This document shows positions 35,036 to 47,313 of a stretch of DNA of 64,000 nt, in pieces (the stretch's first letter is position 1; the number at the start of each line of letters is the position of its first letter). The DNA comes from Telmatactis stephensoni (lineage: Eukaryota > Cnidaria > Anthozoa > Actiniaria > Isophelliidae), in contig JALIZF010001513.1 of the NCBI GenBank assembly GCA_029948255.1, positions 152,001 through 216,000 of the forward strand, given 5' to 3'. The translations under genes and the position numbers were made by a program. The notes beneath the pieces were generated by a model that was given only the letters and a program-made list of their open reading frames with translations, was not told the DNA's origin and did not search any database.

Positions 35036-36012
35036 GTTAGTAAAACACGAATCTGGAACGCTGGAACAGCCGGAACCTCTGGAACTACATCAAACTGACA
35101 TTTCAATGGATGACGAGCCACTGTAAACATAACTTCATCATCTATTTCAATTACAGGTACTTCAGGTATTCGACTCTTATCGCTAAAACGAAACTGCTCT
35201 CAATAAATATATAACAAAATAAAATTTGTTTATGTAGCCCCACCTTAGCTAGATCAACATATTGAATATAAAATAACTGAAATTTTAGAAATCATTGCTC
35301 TTCTATGAGCTTAAAAGTTCAGTTGTACATCAATGCAAAGTATTGTGTAATATCTTAAGCATCAAATAAAGAATTGTCAAAATGTATCTAAAGCTTTATA
35401 GGGCATAAACCACATGGCATCATCATTCTTTCTAACAGTTTCAATATAGTTCAATAATGCGATAATTCAAATGGTTATAGTGTGGAGGCTATTTCCTCAT
35501 CTGTTGAAATGTCAGATTCAATTCGCATGGGAATTTACAAATCTTGCTTATGTTTCTTTCTTTTTCTTCACACTACACAGGCAAAAAAGGTTTAAAGCTA
35601 CGGCAAGACTACACACACATTCAAAAAAGCAAGAAAAACAAGTGCTAGCTTGTTTTTAAGAAATATAAAACGGGCGAGCATGTCTCGATGGAAGATGTAG
35701 AGCAGGAGAAAAGCAAGCTTAGGAACACGAGGTGTAGCCGAGTGATTCTCTTGCTTTTCGAGTGCTCTACATCTTCCAGAGTGTTTGTATCACAGTACAG
35801 AGACGTAAGCAATCATTTTATATTGGTTTTATAAAATATTTTTGACATTTTTTTGAGCGAGCCATGTCTCTGTCCTCTGATATAAACATGGTAGCCAGCC
35901 AATCAGCGCGCGCTTTATATCTCAAATATTTTATAAATTGCTAATACAGTATATTTGATGTGGTTCCAGAGGTTACAGCATTCCGGATTCCGCCGTTCCG
36001 TGTTTTACTAAC
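35036..36012. mobile_element. 977-bp element with about 63-bp inverted repeats
   Basis: GTTAGTAAAACACG at 35036 is mirrored by CGTGTTTTACTAAC ending at 36012. The arms continue with GGAACCTCTGGAACTACATC against GATGTGGTTCCAGAGGTTAC. It interrupts the ORF at 34847. An inner hairpin lies at 35688-35776. No ORF of note, and no target duplication was found. Confidence 0.65.
35688..35776. repeat. Internal hairpin
   Basis: GGAAGATGTAGAGCAGGAGA and its near-inverse CGAGTGCTCTACATCTTCC close an 89-bp hairpin with AAAGCAAG/CTTGCTTT pairing near the loop. It may be a nested MITE. Confidence 0.6.
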
Positions 36013-36650
36013 ACCCATCAAAAGTTCGTTTTCTGTCAAGGAATGAAGAGCTCAGCAGCAATCATTTTCAGTGGCCGGATGAAGACAAGGTTTCGATGAA
36101 ATAGATCCTCCATCCAAATGTCAACATCATCAATGAGGGTTCCAACTTTTTAGTACCACACTACAAAGAACTGGCAAAGATTTACAACAGCTTCAAGATA
36201 CTATACTTTACTGAGCTTTAAAAATTGATTCCAGGTGGAATCGAAATTCAACCTCAAACACAGGGCTCTGTTCACATTGTTGTTACACATGTAACACGTA
36301 TCAGTGCAGCTAGGATGATTGGTGGGATTGGTTCGAGAGAACAATGTAACATGAATTTTCAATCCGCTTCAATTGAGCGTTATTTATCAGTGAAAGCCAT
36401 TAGTTTCTGCACAAGTTGAATATTATTACTTTACTGTTGCAATTCTTGTTTGAAGACCATTAATAACTCAATAACTTTAGGAAAGAATGTAAACAAAGTC
36501 AAGATCAAGATTGCAATAATAAACTTTATTAGCAACTCCAATAGTGGTTTTTCAGTACTAATTACAAATTGCTTATTATCACAGAAATCTAATAAATAGT
36601 CTATAATCACAATTTTATTTGCAATTATATACACATCATATTAATAAAAA
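36013..36650. other. Intergenic / possible retroelement debris
   Basis: Short broken coding-like stretches at 36050-36230, otherwise AT-rich. Nothing firm. Confidence 0.35.
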
Positions 36651-37573
36651 CTAGACGCACACGTGCGTTCACTCGTGCCCCGGGAGCCCTTCAGTGACCG
36701 GCCCCGTGCGTACTCTTGCCCGAGCCGTTTCACGCATTCTTCACTTAACCGTAACATAATAAAGACCTTTTTTGACCTTTTTAGAGAATATCTGATTAGT
36801 CAATTTGTCTGTCAGCAGCTTAGTGTTTGCCTTTATCCCAACATGCAAAAATATACCAGTTTATTCAACTTTTTATTTCACTATATATCTCAATTGTTTG
36901 CTGTAAAGACTTCTACAACGACGTTTTTGACACAATAACAAATCGTGTATTTTTTCGGCGTTCATGTTTCAGATGTTTTATCTATTACGTGACCAAACGC
37001 ATCAGGTCAAATAGAGCCTTGATTCCATGAAAATATATAAATAAATTGTCTGGCCAGAATTGTGTTAAAATTCATTACAAAAACGTCTCAAGATCTCTTG
37101 AATTCTTGAATGAAAAATATAATTGACTTGCCTCTATATGCGTTCGTTTAGCAACATGTAGGGTGAGAAATTCGTAGATTTCAAGCTCAAAGGAATTGCT
37201 ACGAGTCGCGAGAGCTTCAGTTTTCAAGTACTCCATCGGAGTTCGATATTTGGTCAAAGTATTGGAGATCAAGCTCAAAATAACAGCCCATTCTGAAGCT
37301 CTTATAAGTGTCTAGGTATATCTCGAGTTAAAAGCTCCATTTTCTATTGTCTCACTGCTGGAAAAGCCTGTCTTTGAAAGCCATTTTTTGGGCTGTCCGC
37401 CATCTTGCATTCCTAAAGTTCCTGACTGGCGTTCACTTCGAAGACCTTCGAAGAGTTCGCACTCGCTCAAAGGTGATGAATGAAGGGCATTGTTTCTTGC
37501 GCTCTGAACCAATCAGGAGCTTTAACACGTGACCGATTGCGCAAGAAAGGCCTCTTCTGGTGACGAACAGAGA
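36651..37573 (-). mobile_element. Helitron-like non-autonomous element, copy A
   Basis: On the minus strand it ends CGAGTGAACGCACGTGTGCGTCTAG with T following. It begins at or near TCTCTGTTCGTC at 37573, beside an A17 run on the plus strand. It aligns with copy B (50310-51541) along its whole length except for a 285-bp block present only in B. ORFs in it are short and not conserved in frame. Confidence 0.7.
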
Positions 37574-37616
37574 AAAAAAAAAAAAAAAACATTTGCATTT
37601 TATAACTCGTTGCCGG

Positions 37617-37955
37617 CCTAAAGGCCTGGGCACGAGTAACTATCACGAGATAAATAACTATTAATGCGACATTTGAATTTCTTAATATGAGCGCATTCAA
37701 TTATATCTGTTGGTAAGGAATTCCATATGGACACAGCTCTATATTTGAATGTTCTTTGACCAGCAGCACTTTTGTAGGCTGGAATGTTAAGCTTGCATTT
37801 GTTTCTTGTGTTTCGTCCATGTATGGCAGATCTAGTTTGAAAACATGAGCTGAGATATTCCGGGGCTAGACCATTTAAATATTTGAATGTAAAAAGTCCA
37901 ATAAGGTTTTTCAATTTGTTGAAACTGGTATCCATGACAATTCTTTAAGTACTGG
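37617..37955 (-). pseudogene. LINE reverse transcriptase C-terminal fragment
   Basis: The minus-strand ORF (37618-37935) reads LFTFKYLNGLAPEYLSSCF, GRNTRNKCKLNIP, GQRTFKYRAVSIWNSLP, the C-terminal thumb blocks of CR1/Jockey-type LINEs. Both the catalytic core and the 5' end are missing. Confidence 0.85.
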
Positions 37956-39035
37956 AGTGATGTGTTCTTTACTTGCCATATGGAGAATTCAAGTTAATGT
38001 CAAAATGAGAAATATGCAATGGAGGGAAAGTAATGCTTGCTAACACCTGCTAGGAACTTTGTTCTTTTTTTATGGCACCATACCAAGCCCACCTCCTTAA
38101 GGATGCTCAATACCTTTAAGTTGATGGCACTTGCACTTTCTTTACCTTATTAATATAGTGACGATTTTACATTGGATTTAAAAGCAGATGCTAGGGTGCA
38201 TTGTAGTAAGCAAGACGTTGAAGCATACATTATTGCTTTTCCAAAAGTCTTTAAGCTTGTTACATAACTTCATCCAGACTTTCAAAATGGTAAAATCCTA
38301 AGACAAATAATGGTAGATTTTGACCAACAGAATACAATGGATTGGAAAAGGTAATTGGACAATAATTTTTCAGGGTTTAGCTCCTTGAGTAAATTGGTTA
38401 AGCCAATAATTTTGAGATGTCCTTTCCAGTGGAAAACCTCTGCAAACCGAATAAGTGATAGAGAAAAATATCAGAAGCACTGCTCAATAAGAACAATGAG
38501 CCATCTCTGAATGAACAGGGACAGTCATTGAAAGGATTTTGTTGTAGTCATGTTGTTCATGGAATTATTAACATCCGAAGTTTTCACTATAATCAACTTT
38601 CAAACAACCTGGCCTGCAGGAGTCTTCCTTGCAAAATTCTTCAACAGCTACATGATTAATAATTAATAATACATAACTAATAATCATCATTTTTAAAAAT
38701 GTTCTCATTTCTCAATAGGTTGCTGAGTTTTTGGTGGGAGGGGTGTAAAGGAAGATATCATTTGAAAGTTTTCAATTGAAAAGGTACGTTTTTAGCTATG
38801 TGTGTAATATTTATATAATATTTGATAGTATTTGATGATATAATTATTGAAAGTATTGTTTTTGATATTTAATAAAACCCTCATGGTTCAGCCTATTTGT
38901 CTGACACAAACTTGCTTTGGCATTTTAAGCATACATTTGTATGAATGTGTATGTTAAAACGGGACTGCTTTACAGTCCTCAAATGTAATGGTAGAAAAAG
39001 AATAAAATGATTTTAATATTTCTGGTTTGGTTTAG
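37956..39035. other. Intergenic, nothing recognised
   Basis: AT-rich, no long ORF, no repeat identified by eye apart from a TTTGATAGTATTTGATGATA run near 38820. Confidence 0.45.
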
Positions 39036-39267
39036 ATGGACAATGATGCAATTGCATATTGCACTTATGAAGACTTAAAAGCCCTAGTTGCTTTGAAATG
39101 CTTTCCTCAAGAAATTTCTAAAAGGGGTCACACTGCTAATCAGAAGAGATTGCTGCTAGAGTCATTCCTGAACAGTTCTAGTACCAAAAGAAACCAAAGT
39201 TGCAGACAAACAATTTGGGACAACATCTTCCAGTAGTTGCCCTGTCAAACCTCCAAGAACAAGAAAG
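39036..39267 (+). pseudogene. Exon of an uncharacterised coral-type family, frameshifted
   Basis: A TTGGTTTAG acceptor precedes ATG at 39036, which reads MDNDAIAYCTYEDLKALVAL and ANQKRLLLESFL. Near 39195 the frame must shift to continue as KQFGTTSSSSCPVKPPRTRK up to a GT donor at 39268. The first half looks like a small helical domain of SAP/SAM size. Function is unknown; the shift suggests a relic. Confidence 0.4.
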
Positions 39268-39957
39268 GTAGTTTTGGTAAGTATTTGTTATTAGACAATT
39301 GGTAACAATGTTTATTTGGTTAAATTACATGCTAATAAATAAAATAGCAGCAAATAAAATACATAAAAGCAATTCATTAATAATTAAAATAATAAATGGT
39401 CCTACAGGTAATTGAAAAACAAAATGCTTTTGGTAGAATTTGCTGAGTACATTAACACTTAAAATTTTAACAACTGCAGTCTGGACTTGAGCTTTGTTCA
39501 AGCATGCACATCTGGTATCATATTTGAACTGAGTTTGCTGTTTGATATATTGATTCTCTGGTATTTTCTTTCAACAACAAACACCATGTGAGTCGAATGA
39601 TCATAGTTTTGCAAAATATTTAATGTAGAGGTAGTCAAACAGCAAATACTCATTCAATAAATTACGCAGATGATGTCATCAGTATCGGAAAAGAACCGTT
39701 TCTTCCTGATGGAAAGAGCTGTTATAGGAGTGAAGTTGGCGCTTATAGTTAGCTTGGTATAGCTAACTATAAGCGTGAAGATCTGAGAAATAACTAAAAA
39801 TAACTATTGATAATGTAACCCAAGCTTTTACACTGGAAAGATATCTGGAATCATTAAAGCTGATCTCTCAAAAACTCTAGCTTTCTTCTCCTAACTTCTT
39901 ACTAAATGTATAAACCAAGTACAATGGTCTCTTTAGAGTTTAAAGATTTGATTAAAC
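39268..39957. other. Intergenic
   Basis: AT-rich. A short inverted repeat TTATAGTTAGCTTGGTATAG / CTAACTATAAG lies at 39745-39770. No gene. Confidence 0.4.
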
Positions 39958-40530
39958 CATGGAGGAGCTGCGACAGGCAGAAATCGCCATTCTACGTAGT
40001 GCACAACAGGAACAATTCAAGCCAAAAATGCAGGTGAGAGTTTCACAACAGACAAGAAGCAGCAAGGCAACAAAACACCAACTTGAGGAAGTGCCACTCA
40101 CTCTATTGTGAGAGGATTGACATTCAACAAAGTTCATCAGCATGGCTTCTGGGTGATTGGGGGCTGGTCTGTAGCAGCAGCAGTTTTTGCAAGATGCAGA
40201 GTCTGTTAGAAGCTACGGGCTTCATTGAGGAAAGATCAGACCTTCCTGTTGATCATCTAGAGCCAGCAACGATATGGCGTTTTATTCACGTGTAGCATGT
40301 CCTCCCTTGCAATACATCTTGAGACATCAGTATGATTAACCACGGACTCATTCATCAATGCGCTGAGATGCTTCCTAGCAGAACATGGTCCAGTTGGCCA
40401 AATCAGATGCAATTGTGGAACCAACTTCGTTTGAGCCAACTGGTTTGCCTCCTTGCCAGTTGGGATTCTTAATCCATTTATGTTTGATTTATATGATTTA
40501 GTTATAGCGCATTTGATCATTTCACCATGG
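39958..40530 (+). pseudogene. BEL/Pao retrotransposon integrase relic
   Basis: An ATG at 39960 opens a helical stretch (EELRQAEIAILRSAQ) like the region before the integrase of Pao elements. After a break, 40110-40500 shows the HHCC-type pattern (a conserved GFWVIGG block, then a C-x2-C), a YGVLFTC block, and TDSFINALR followed by a degenerate catalytic region. Frame changes and stops separate the pieces. Only the integrase part is present and no LTR was seen. It is a dead fragment. Confidence 0.55.
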
Positions 40531-41112
40531 AAAATGTGCTCTAGAAGCTGACAAACTAGGAACTGAACAACTCTATTTTTCTTCCAAGAACTGAGTCTCG
40601 CTCAATCTTGAAGAGCATTGGACCATTCAAAAGCAAGGTAATAAAAATATGATGTCAATCGATACAGTTAATTTGTTGAAATTATTTATGCACTGGCCCA
40701 GACAATAGCATGATCTAAAATCTGTTTGCGTCCTATTGATTGCTTTCCGATTTACGAGCTATTTCTATTATTTATAGATGCATTGTATAGTAAATAATCA
40801 CAAAATAAATCAAGCAAAATTGTACTCTTACTTGTTATGTGTTTTAAAAGGTCTTCAGAAATGATAGTGTAAACACATGTATATAAAGTTGACAATATAC
40901 AATAATACACTTCTTGCTATTTACAAATTTGAAAAAAAGAAAGAAAAAGAAAAGATAACTCTGCCTCTCAAGACTCATAGTCCAGGGTTGCTTCCCTGTT
41001 GCTGTACCCACAAAGAGGCTTAATTAGTTACCTTTGAGCATCAGCCTTCCAATGCTCCAGTTATTGCTCAAGGCTGTAGATGTAATCAGTGGCAGTGCAC
41101 AAAGAATAAATG
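40531..41112. other. Intergenic with a Cys-rich coding-like stretch at the end
   Basis: Mostly AT-rich. Near 41070-41125 a frame reads CRCNQWQCTKNKCHCPAR, a Cys-rich motif leading into the duplicated block that follows. Confidence 0.4.
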
Positions 41113-42405
41113 TCATTGTCCTGCAAGGTCTGACAAGGATGAGAAAACTCTGTCAGATGCAGCACTGCCTCGACAGTCGTCGAACCTTGAACAGAAACCT
41201 TGAGAACTCATGAAAAAGCTTTGGAGGATCAGTTGGTTTCAGCTGCTCATGAAATTGTTGGTTTAAGAGCCAAGCTAAAACATCTAGCTCATCCTTTTCC
41301 CACCAATATAAGCCCGCCAAATTTCAACAAAAGCAGTACCATCGCTGAGTTGGAGGTCTTTCTCCACCGACAAAAAAAAATGATAGGTAAAAGTGTGGCA
41401 CAGTATTTTAAGTTGGATCCAGAGGGGATTCCTTTTGTGCCCTTTTAAGAGCAGGGCTCTGGGGGCAGAGGGAGAACAGTTTTTGGAGTTGATGTTGAAA
41501 GTACAAACAGACCAAGTTTAGAGTTTATAAGCCCACCAAATTTCAAGAAAAGCAGTACCATTGCTGAGTTGGAGGTCTTAGACGTTTCTCCAGCGACAAA
41601 AAAGGAAAAAGGTAAAGGTGTGGCACAGTATTTTAGATTGGGTCCCGGGGGGATTCCTTTCGTGCATTTTAAGAGCAGGGCTCTGGGGGCAGAGGGAGAA
41701 AAGTTTTTGGAGTTGGTGTTGAAAGCACAAATAGACCAAGTTTAGAGCGTGGAACAGTTCCCAAACTAAAAAGAAAGCTGCTGTGTTCCTATTGTAAGTA
41801 AAGGAATTAAAGTCAAGTTTCCAAAAAAAGGTCTCATTGTCCTGCAAGGTCTGACAAGGATGAGAAAACTCTGTCAGATGCAGCACTGCCTCGACAGTCG
41901 TCGAACCTTGAACAGAAACCTTGAGAACTCATGAAAAAGCTTTGGAGGATCAGTTGGTTTCAGCTGCTCATGAAATTGTTGGTTTAAGAGCCAAGCTAAA
42001 ACATCTAGCTCATCCTTTTCCCACCAATATAAGCCCGCCAAATTTCAACAAAAGCAGTACCATCGCTGAGTTGGAGGTCTTTCTCCACCGACAAAAAAAA
42101 ATGATAGGTAAAAGTGTGGGATTCCTGGGGATTCCTTTCGTGCATTTTAAGAGCAGGGCTCTGGGGGCAGAGGGAGAAAAGTTTTTGGAGTTGGTGTTGA
42201 AAGCACAAATAGACCAAGTTTAGAGCGTGGAACAGTTCCCAAACTAAAAAGAAAGCTGCTGTGTTCCTATTGTAAGTAAAGGAATTAAAGTCAAGTTTCC
42301 AAAAAAAGGTCTCATTGTCCTGCAAGGTCTGACAAGGATGAGAAAGCTGCTGTGTTCCTATTGTAAGTAAAGGAATTAAAGTCAAGTTTCCAAAAAAAGG
42401 TCTCA
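41113..42405. repeat. Nested exact duplications
   Basis: Three layers: 41113-41398 is identical to 41834-42119 (286 bp, offset 721); 41651-41867 is identical to 42129-42345 (217 bp, offset 478); and 41773-41836 recurs at 42251-42314 and 42342-42405 (64 bp). Older diverged copies of the same sequence lie at 41440-41580. One frame of the unit reads ALEDQLVSAAHEIVGLRAKL, a coiled coil, so the array has grown from a coding exon. Confidence 0.85.
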
Positions 42406-42411
42406 GAACTT

Positions 42412-42669
42412 ATGGAAGACCTCAACCAAGTGCTTTTAAGTCATGGAGAGTCCTTTTCCTCAATTCTAAGTGAATGCTGCCTTAATATGGGCACTGAAGA
42501 TGATGATCATGGCATCTACGCAGCTTTCTATTCTGCAATCATGAAGTATGGCAATCAGAAGGGCGTAAAAAAAACATTTACTTCACTTATTCCAAATGAA
42601 ATGCTAGTCAAAAGCACAGTTGATGAGAGTTCCCAACTGGGTCTATCTGTTAATCGAGTTCAAGAGTAG
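42412..42669 (+). CDS. Orphan exon-like ORF, unknown family
   Basis: An 85-codon ORF directly after the duplicated array: MEDLNQVLLSHGESFSSILS, then ECCLNMGTEDDDHGIYAAF, and MKYGNQKGVKKTF. Composition is that of a real protein. It is preceded in frame by FQKKVSEL from the array, so the array and this ORF probably come from one gene. I cannot assign a family. Confidence 0.35.
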   Translation: MEDLNQVLLSHGESFSSILSECCLNMGTEDDDHGIYAAFYSAIMKYGNQKGVKKTFTSLIPNEMLVKSTVDESSQLGLSVNRVQE

Positions 42670-44113
42670 AATGTCTGATGAATTAATGCAGATGCTCACA
42701 AATTTAATGCAACTTGGATGCACTGGTGTAAGTATCTTACATGTTTTACATAAGTTAAACTTGTAATTGAGTTCTGCTGTGTTGTGTTCCCTTCTTTGCA
42801 CTTTACTGTTCTCCTCTTTTTTTCCTACTACTCTATCTATTCTATTCTGAAATAGCCTTTAATGAATCTTAACTATTTGTATATTTTCTCATCTATTTAT
42901 CAGAAAAAGGGTGAAGAGGGAATACTTATGTTAAAGTGAAATATGAAGGCCCTAGGGGAACAATCTTTAATGTGGTTAGGATCTAATGGGGATCAAGAGC
43001 CTATATACAGAAATACCTGTATATTGTGGCACAAGGAAAACAACCCGTTGGTGAAGGGATGACAGAGGATTTGCATGCAATAGGTATGCATTGGACTCAA
43101 AACAAGTGAGTTATAGATAGTAATGAGGTTTAGGTTTTCCTCATTTTCACCATCTTATCATTTGGGGTGTAGATATTTTGTGGGCCGCCTTGAAGCGCAT
43201 TGTTTGGGTGATAATGCATGTGAGTGTTGACAGGGAAGACTTGAGATCTGACGATTCTTTAAAAGGTTTTTCAGGCATGTGTGTAATATTATCACATGGC
43301 AACACGCTATCCATTGCGTGACGTTTGGATCCAGGATGTTTTGATCCACCTATGGACGATTAGATCCATGTTTTATACACGTTAGAACCACACACAAAAT
43401 GAGTTGGAAACATATAGTTTTAACAAAATAAGAGGGTATATACAAATGCACTACTTCTCACTGTTACTTACTAAACAATGCTAATTAAACCATAGAATGA
43501 ACATTAAGCTGTGCTATTACTTTTAATGCATGTCACTGTAACTGTTGCTATATTTTTATAGTATTCATTTGCATTCTACAAAAGAGCCCTATATATTTTT
43601 TCTCAATATTGTACTCATTGTTCTGATGCCAGTACAGGATTCTGGAAATTTGAGAGAAAACTTGCAATCGTCCAATTTGGTTAATTGTCCCAAACAATGA
43701 TACTGGAATATCTGACAAAAAGATTCTAAACCTTCTTCTCTTTTCAATGGCTCTCTTGACATGGATACGATGGTTTCCTTTTTGTGGTTATTGGCTGTGA
43801 GCCATAACCACTATGTCATCGAGTGTGTAAGTAAGTCAGTTACTTTCCATGAAGCGGAAATATGTCGCTGACCTCTTGACATATTTTACGCAATTTTTTA
43901 TTTTGCTTTGATTTTATATCTGGTTTAATATTACCATTTGATTGAAAAGTAAGGCATTTTTCAATAAATTTGTGTTTTTTGGGGGTTATGGAATGTCTAC
44001 GAGACTTCGACGAACAAACTACGAACTCGAGCTACAGTGCTGGTCACGCTTGTCTCCATTTTCTTGATGGCTTGACAACTTGAACTTGGTAAGTAAATGG
44101 TTGATTTGAAAGA
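42670..44113. other. Intergenic
   Basis: No convincing ORF or repeat; a few short runs of T near 42810 and 43970. Confidence 0.45.
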
Positions 44114-44689
44114 AGCTCCGCCCCCAAACTGATTGACGGCTCAGAAAAGCATAAAATCAAAACAAAATTTGTAATTTGTTGGTCGCGATGCAACGATTTT
44201 GGCTGTAAAAGTTTAAGTTGGGTGGAAAAGGTGTAAAGGTGGAGTTTTGTATCATCTGCAAGACAAATCAACCCAACAATACATTTTAGTAAAATATTCA
44301 GTTTTCATTTGAAGAAAAAAATCTAAATCAAAAAATCAAAAATCAATCAATAATTTCTTTAGCCAAAATAAACGTAATTAGCTATAAAAGAAAGAAATAG
44401 TCAAAAAAATGACGACGTCCTTTTCGTGTAATTCCTGTAAAATTAGAATCAAAATCCAAGGTGAATTACAGCCAAAATCGTTGCATTGCCACTAGCAAAT
44501 TATACATTTTGTTTTGATTTTGGGTTTTTCTGAGCCGTCAATCATTTTGGAGGTGGAGCGTCTACAACCAATCACTGAACGAGTTCGTGAAAGCTCCGCC
44601 CCCAAAATGATTGACGGCTCAGAAAAACCAAAAATCAAAACAAATATTTGTAATTTGCTGGTCGCAATGCAACGATTTTTGCTGTAAAC
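44114..44689. mobile_element. MITE with about 97-bp inverted repeats plus a third solo arm
   Basis: AGCTCCGCCCCCAAACTGAT...GCAACGATTTTGGCTGTAA (44114-44210) is mirrored by 44464-44561. A third copy in the first orientation follows at 44592-44689. ATTGACGGCTCAGAAAA is common to all three. This is one complete foldback element plus a truncated neighbour or an end duplication. Confidence 0.8.
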
Positions 44690-44939
44690 AATAACGTTTC
44701 ACATTGATGGGATTGAGATAAAATACATTGTAACTGTTCTTGCAAGATAATGAGTCTATATGAGAATGCTCACTAGATATCCAAACACTGTCTAAGATTC
44801 AGTTTATTCATGCTAATCGCCTGATTTCCACTGCAGATTCAAAGGATTTTGTGATGACCTGACATGCATATTAGATGAGGAATTGACCACAACGAGTCTT
44901 TGTGCATTACACTGTGAGATGCGCAACATTGAACAGCTA

Positions 44940-46085
44940 CTATAACCTCTTCTTTGGCTGTTATAATAAACAAATCAATTGATATTGGAAAAATTCCTTC
45001 AAATTGGAAACGTGCTAAAGTATTTCTCTTATTTAAAGCAGATGACCGTACCAGCCCAAAGAACTTTACACCAATCTAAGTTTTACCTGCGTTATCAAAG
45101 GTCTCTGAGCTAAAGCATCTTATAATCAGTTTTACAAACATTTGAATGACAACAATTTATTAACTGATCATCAATCCAGCATTAGGTCGTTACATTCTAC
45201 AGCTACTGCTCTACTAAAGTTAACCAATGACTGGTATTTGAATATTGATAAATGTCTAACTAATCTGGCAGTTTTTCTTGACCTTATAAAAGCATTCAAA
45301 ACCGTTTCCAATGTTATTTTCTTAAGGAAGATGGAACTAGTTGGTGTATCTGGAATGACTCTATCAAATAGACTCTATCAATCATTATTTTGAACCCTAA
45401 GACAGTGACATGTGGAGTACCTTAAGGGTCGATTCTAGGCCCTTAACTTACAGTATACTTGTGCACATATGTATGCCGATGATACCATGCTTGCTGTTGC
45501 CTCAAAATCATCTAAGGATTTGCAATTGAAAATGAATACTGATTTATCAAATTTGAGAGTTTGACTGGTAGCTAATCAGTTAACCTAAAATCAAATGGGT
45601 TGACCCATTCTTCTAAAACTCTACTACTCTGTAATCTATCCCTATCTCACATAATACTTAGTAGTTTGGGGTAACACATACCATTCGAATCAACTATGTA
45701 TCCTCTTTTTAATCTCCAGAAAAAAGTTATTTGTCTGATAAGCTTTAGTGATTACAGAGCTCATACAAGTCCATTATTTAGTGATTTAAAAATTCTAGAA
45801 ATAAAATATCTTCTTGATTTTTAATCTTCTAATTTATATGTATGACTATCACCATGGTAACCTTCCTGATGTGTTTAAAATGTATTTCACCCATGTGAGT
45901 CTTACTCACAAGTACAACACAAGATTTGCTTCTAAACAAAATTATGCACTTCCTCATGTAAGAACCAATTATGGTAAATTTAATATGAGATTTGCTGGTG
46001 CAACATTATGGAATTCTATTGATGAAAAATTGAAATTAGAAAACAAAACAAATTTCAAACATCAATTATTTTTATAATTTTATTA
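44940..46085 (+). pseudogene. LINE reverse transcriptase relic, heavily decayed
   Basis: Blocks follow the same order as the LINE at 14.5 kb: IPSNWKRAKVFLLFKADD (about 44990), LLTDHQSSIRSLHSTATALL (about 45150), a damaged FLDLIKAFKTVS, HMYADDTMLAVASKS (about 45470), LVANQLT, and the C-terminal KYNTRFASKQNY, FAGATLWNSIDEKL ending near 46076. Many stops and shifts are present. The 5' end is truncated. Confidence 0.85.
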
Positions 46086-47313
46086 AGTCATATAGTCAAT
46101 GATTTTTATTTATACCAACCTTTGCCTGTTCTCATTATCATTATTTATTTTCTTCATTCTTTATAAATATTTATTCTTTGTCCATTTTATTAATACAAGA
46201 CAGTGGCTAATTGGGTATACTGGTTATCTGTTTCAATTATCCTTGCCTTAAAATATGTCAATTATTTGGCCCGCGCGAGCGGAGCACCATACCTAAGAAA
46301 AAATGGTAACCCATCGAGTTGATTTTTCATGGCTTGAGTATACGTCACTTCCGTCCGTCCGTACTTCCGTCGTCCGTCCAGTGCCCATCGCGATGCTGAT
46401 TGGCTGATTGCTTTTTGGCGCCAACTTGACGCGCGCTGACACCTTGAAATCTGAAAATTTACAAGTTTCCTTGCAGTTTTAACTTGCAAAGCTTAAAAAT
46501 ATTATTCTCGAAACCTCGTAAAAATTTAGCGATTTTCATGATCATTAATCTGTACCAATCTTGACAGGTTAAAGCAAAAAAAAACGTACGTTTGAATTTT
46601 TTTTCGGGCCCGCCGGGGTGTCGTTTCAAAAACTGCTTGAAAGACGAAGGACACAGAGAATATTTTCAAAGTTGAAGCTGGACGACTTTTTAGTTGGATT
46701 CGTAGCTTTAAAAAACTTCTCATAATGAATGAGTCATTAAGGATCGTGTATTATTCGTTTCGTGAAGATGCCTTCAGTAAAGCTGCTTAAAATTCTAGCC
46801 AAAGTTGGAAATCAAGAATCGTCTGCATTGAGCGTGAAACAAGGACTATGCTTCTAAAGACAATGTAAAGACAACAAGGAAAGCACTTCAAGGTAAAGAC
46901 CCTGGCCAGAAAATGATGTCAAAAAGTCTCTTGTACCTATATTTGATCTTTTAGCTTTTATTTGGGATTGATGACTTAAAAAAATAAACTTTTATGCACG
47001 TTGAACTGTGGCCAAGTTTAAACAAACACTCGATCAAGTACGGCATGAAATGTACAACGACATTTTGTTTTACGGTGAACTTTTTACACTAGTTCTAATA
47101 ATAAAATTAGTAAAAAAATTGATTTTGAACTTATTTCAACCCCACTAATGTGTAAATACAGCTCAAGTTTATGTCTCGAATTTAATGAAAAAATTGACAG
47201 GAAAACAAAGAAGGAATTTATTGCTCAGTGAGTCCTATGAGACCCTAAATGCAGACTGAAACTTGACTGTTATGTCAAGTAGCTGTTTTTATAATCACTT
47301 TAAATTGTATTAT
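46086..47313. other. GC-richer patch and unassigned sequence
   Basis: 46262-46460 is GC-rich for this window, with CGTCCGTCCGT-type words and a GAGCGGAGCACCATACC block that looks repetitive. An ATG at about 46769 opens a 29-codon frame (MPSVKLLKILAKVGNQESS) and could be the first exon of something, but no continuation was found. Confidence 0.35.

Noticed and set aside
37312..37700. Minus-strand ORFs within Helitron copy A
   Set aside because: Frames are not kept in copy B, so they are unlikely to be coding.
42005..42385. 126-codon minus-strand ORF and its partner at 41578-41886
   Set aside because: Both lie across duplicated sequence on the opposite strand to the plausible coiled-coil frame and differ between copies only through the duplication.
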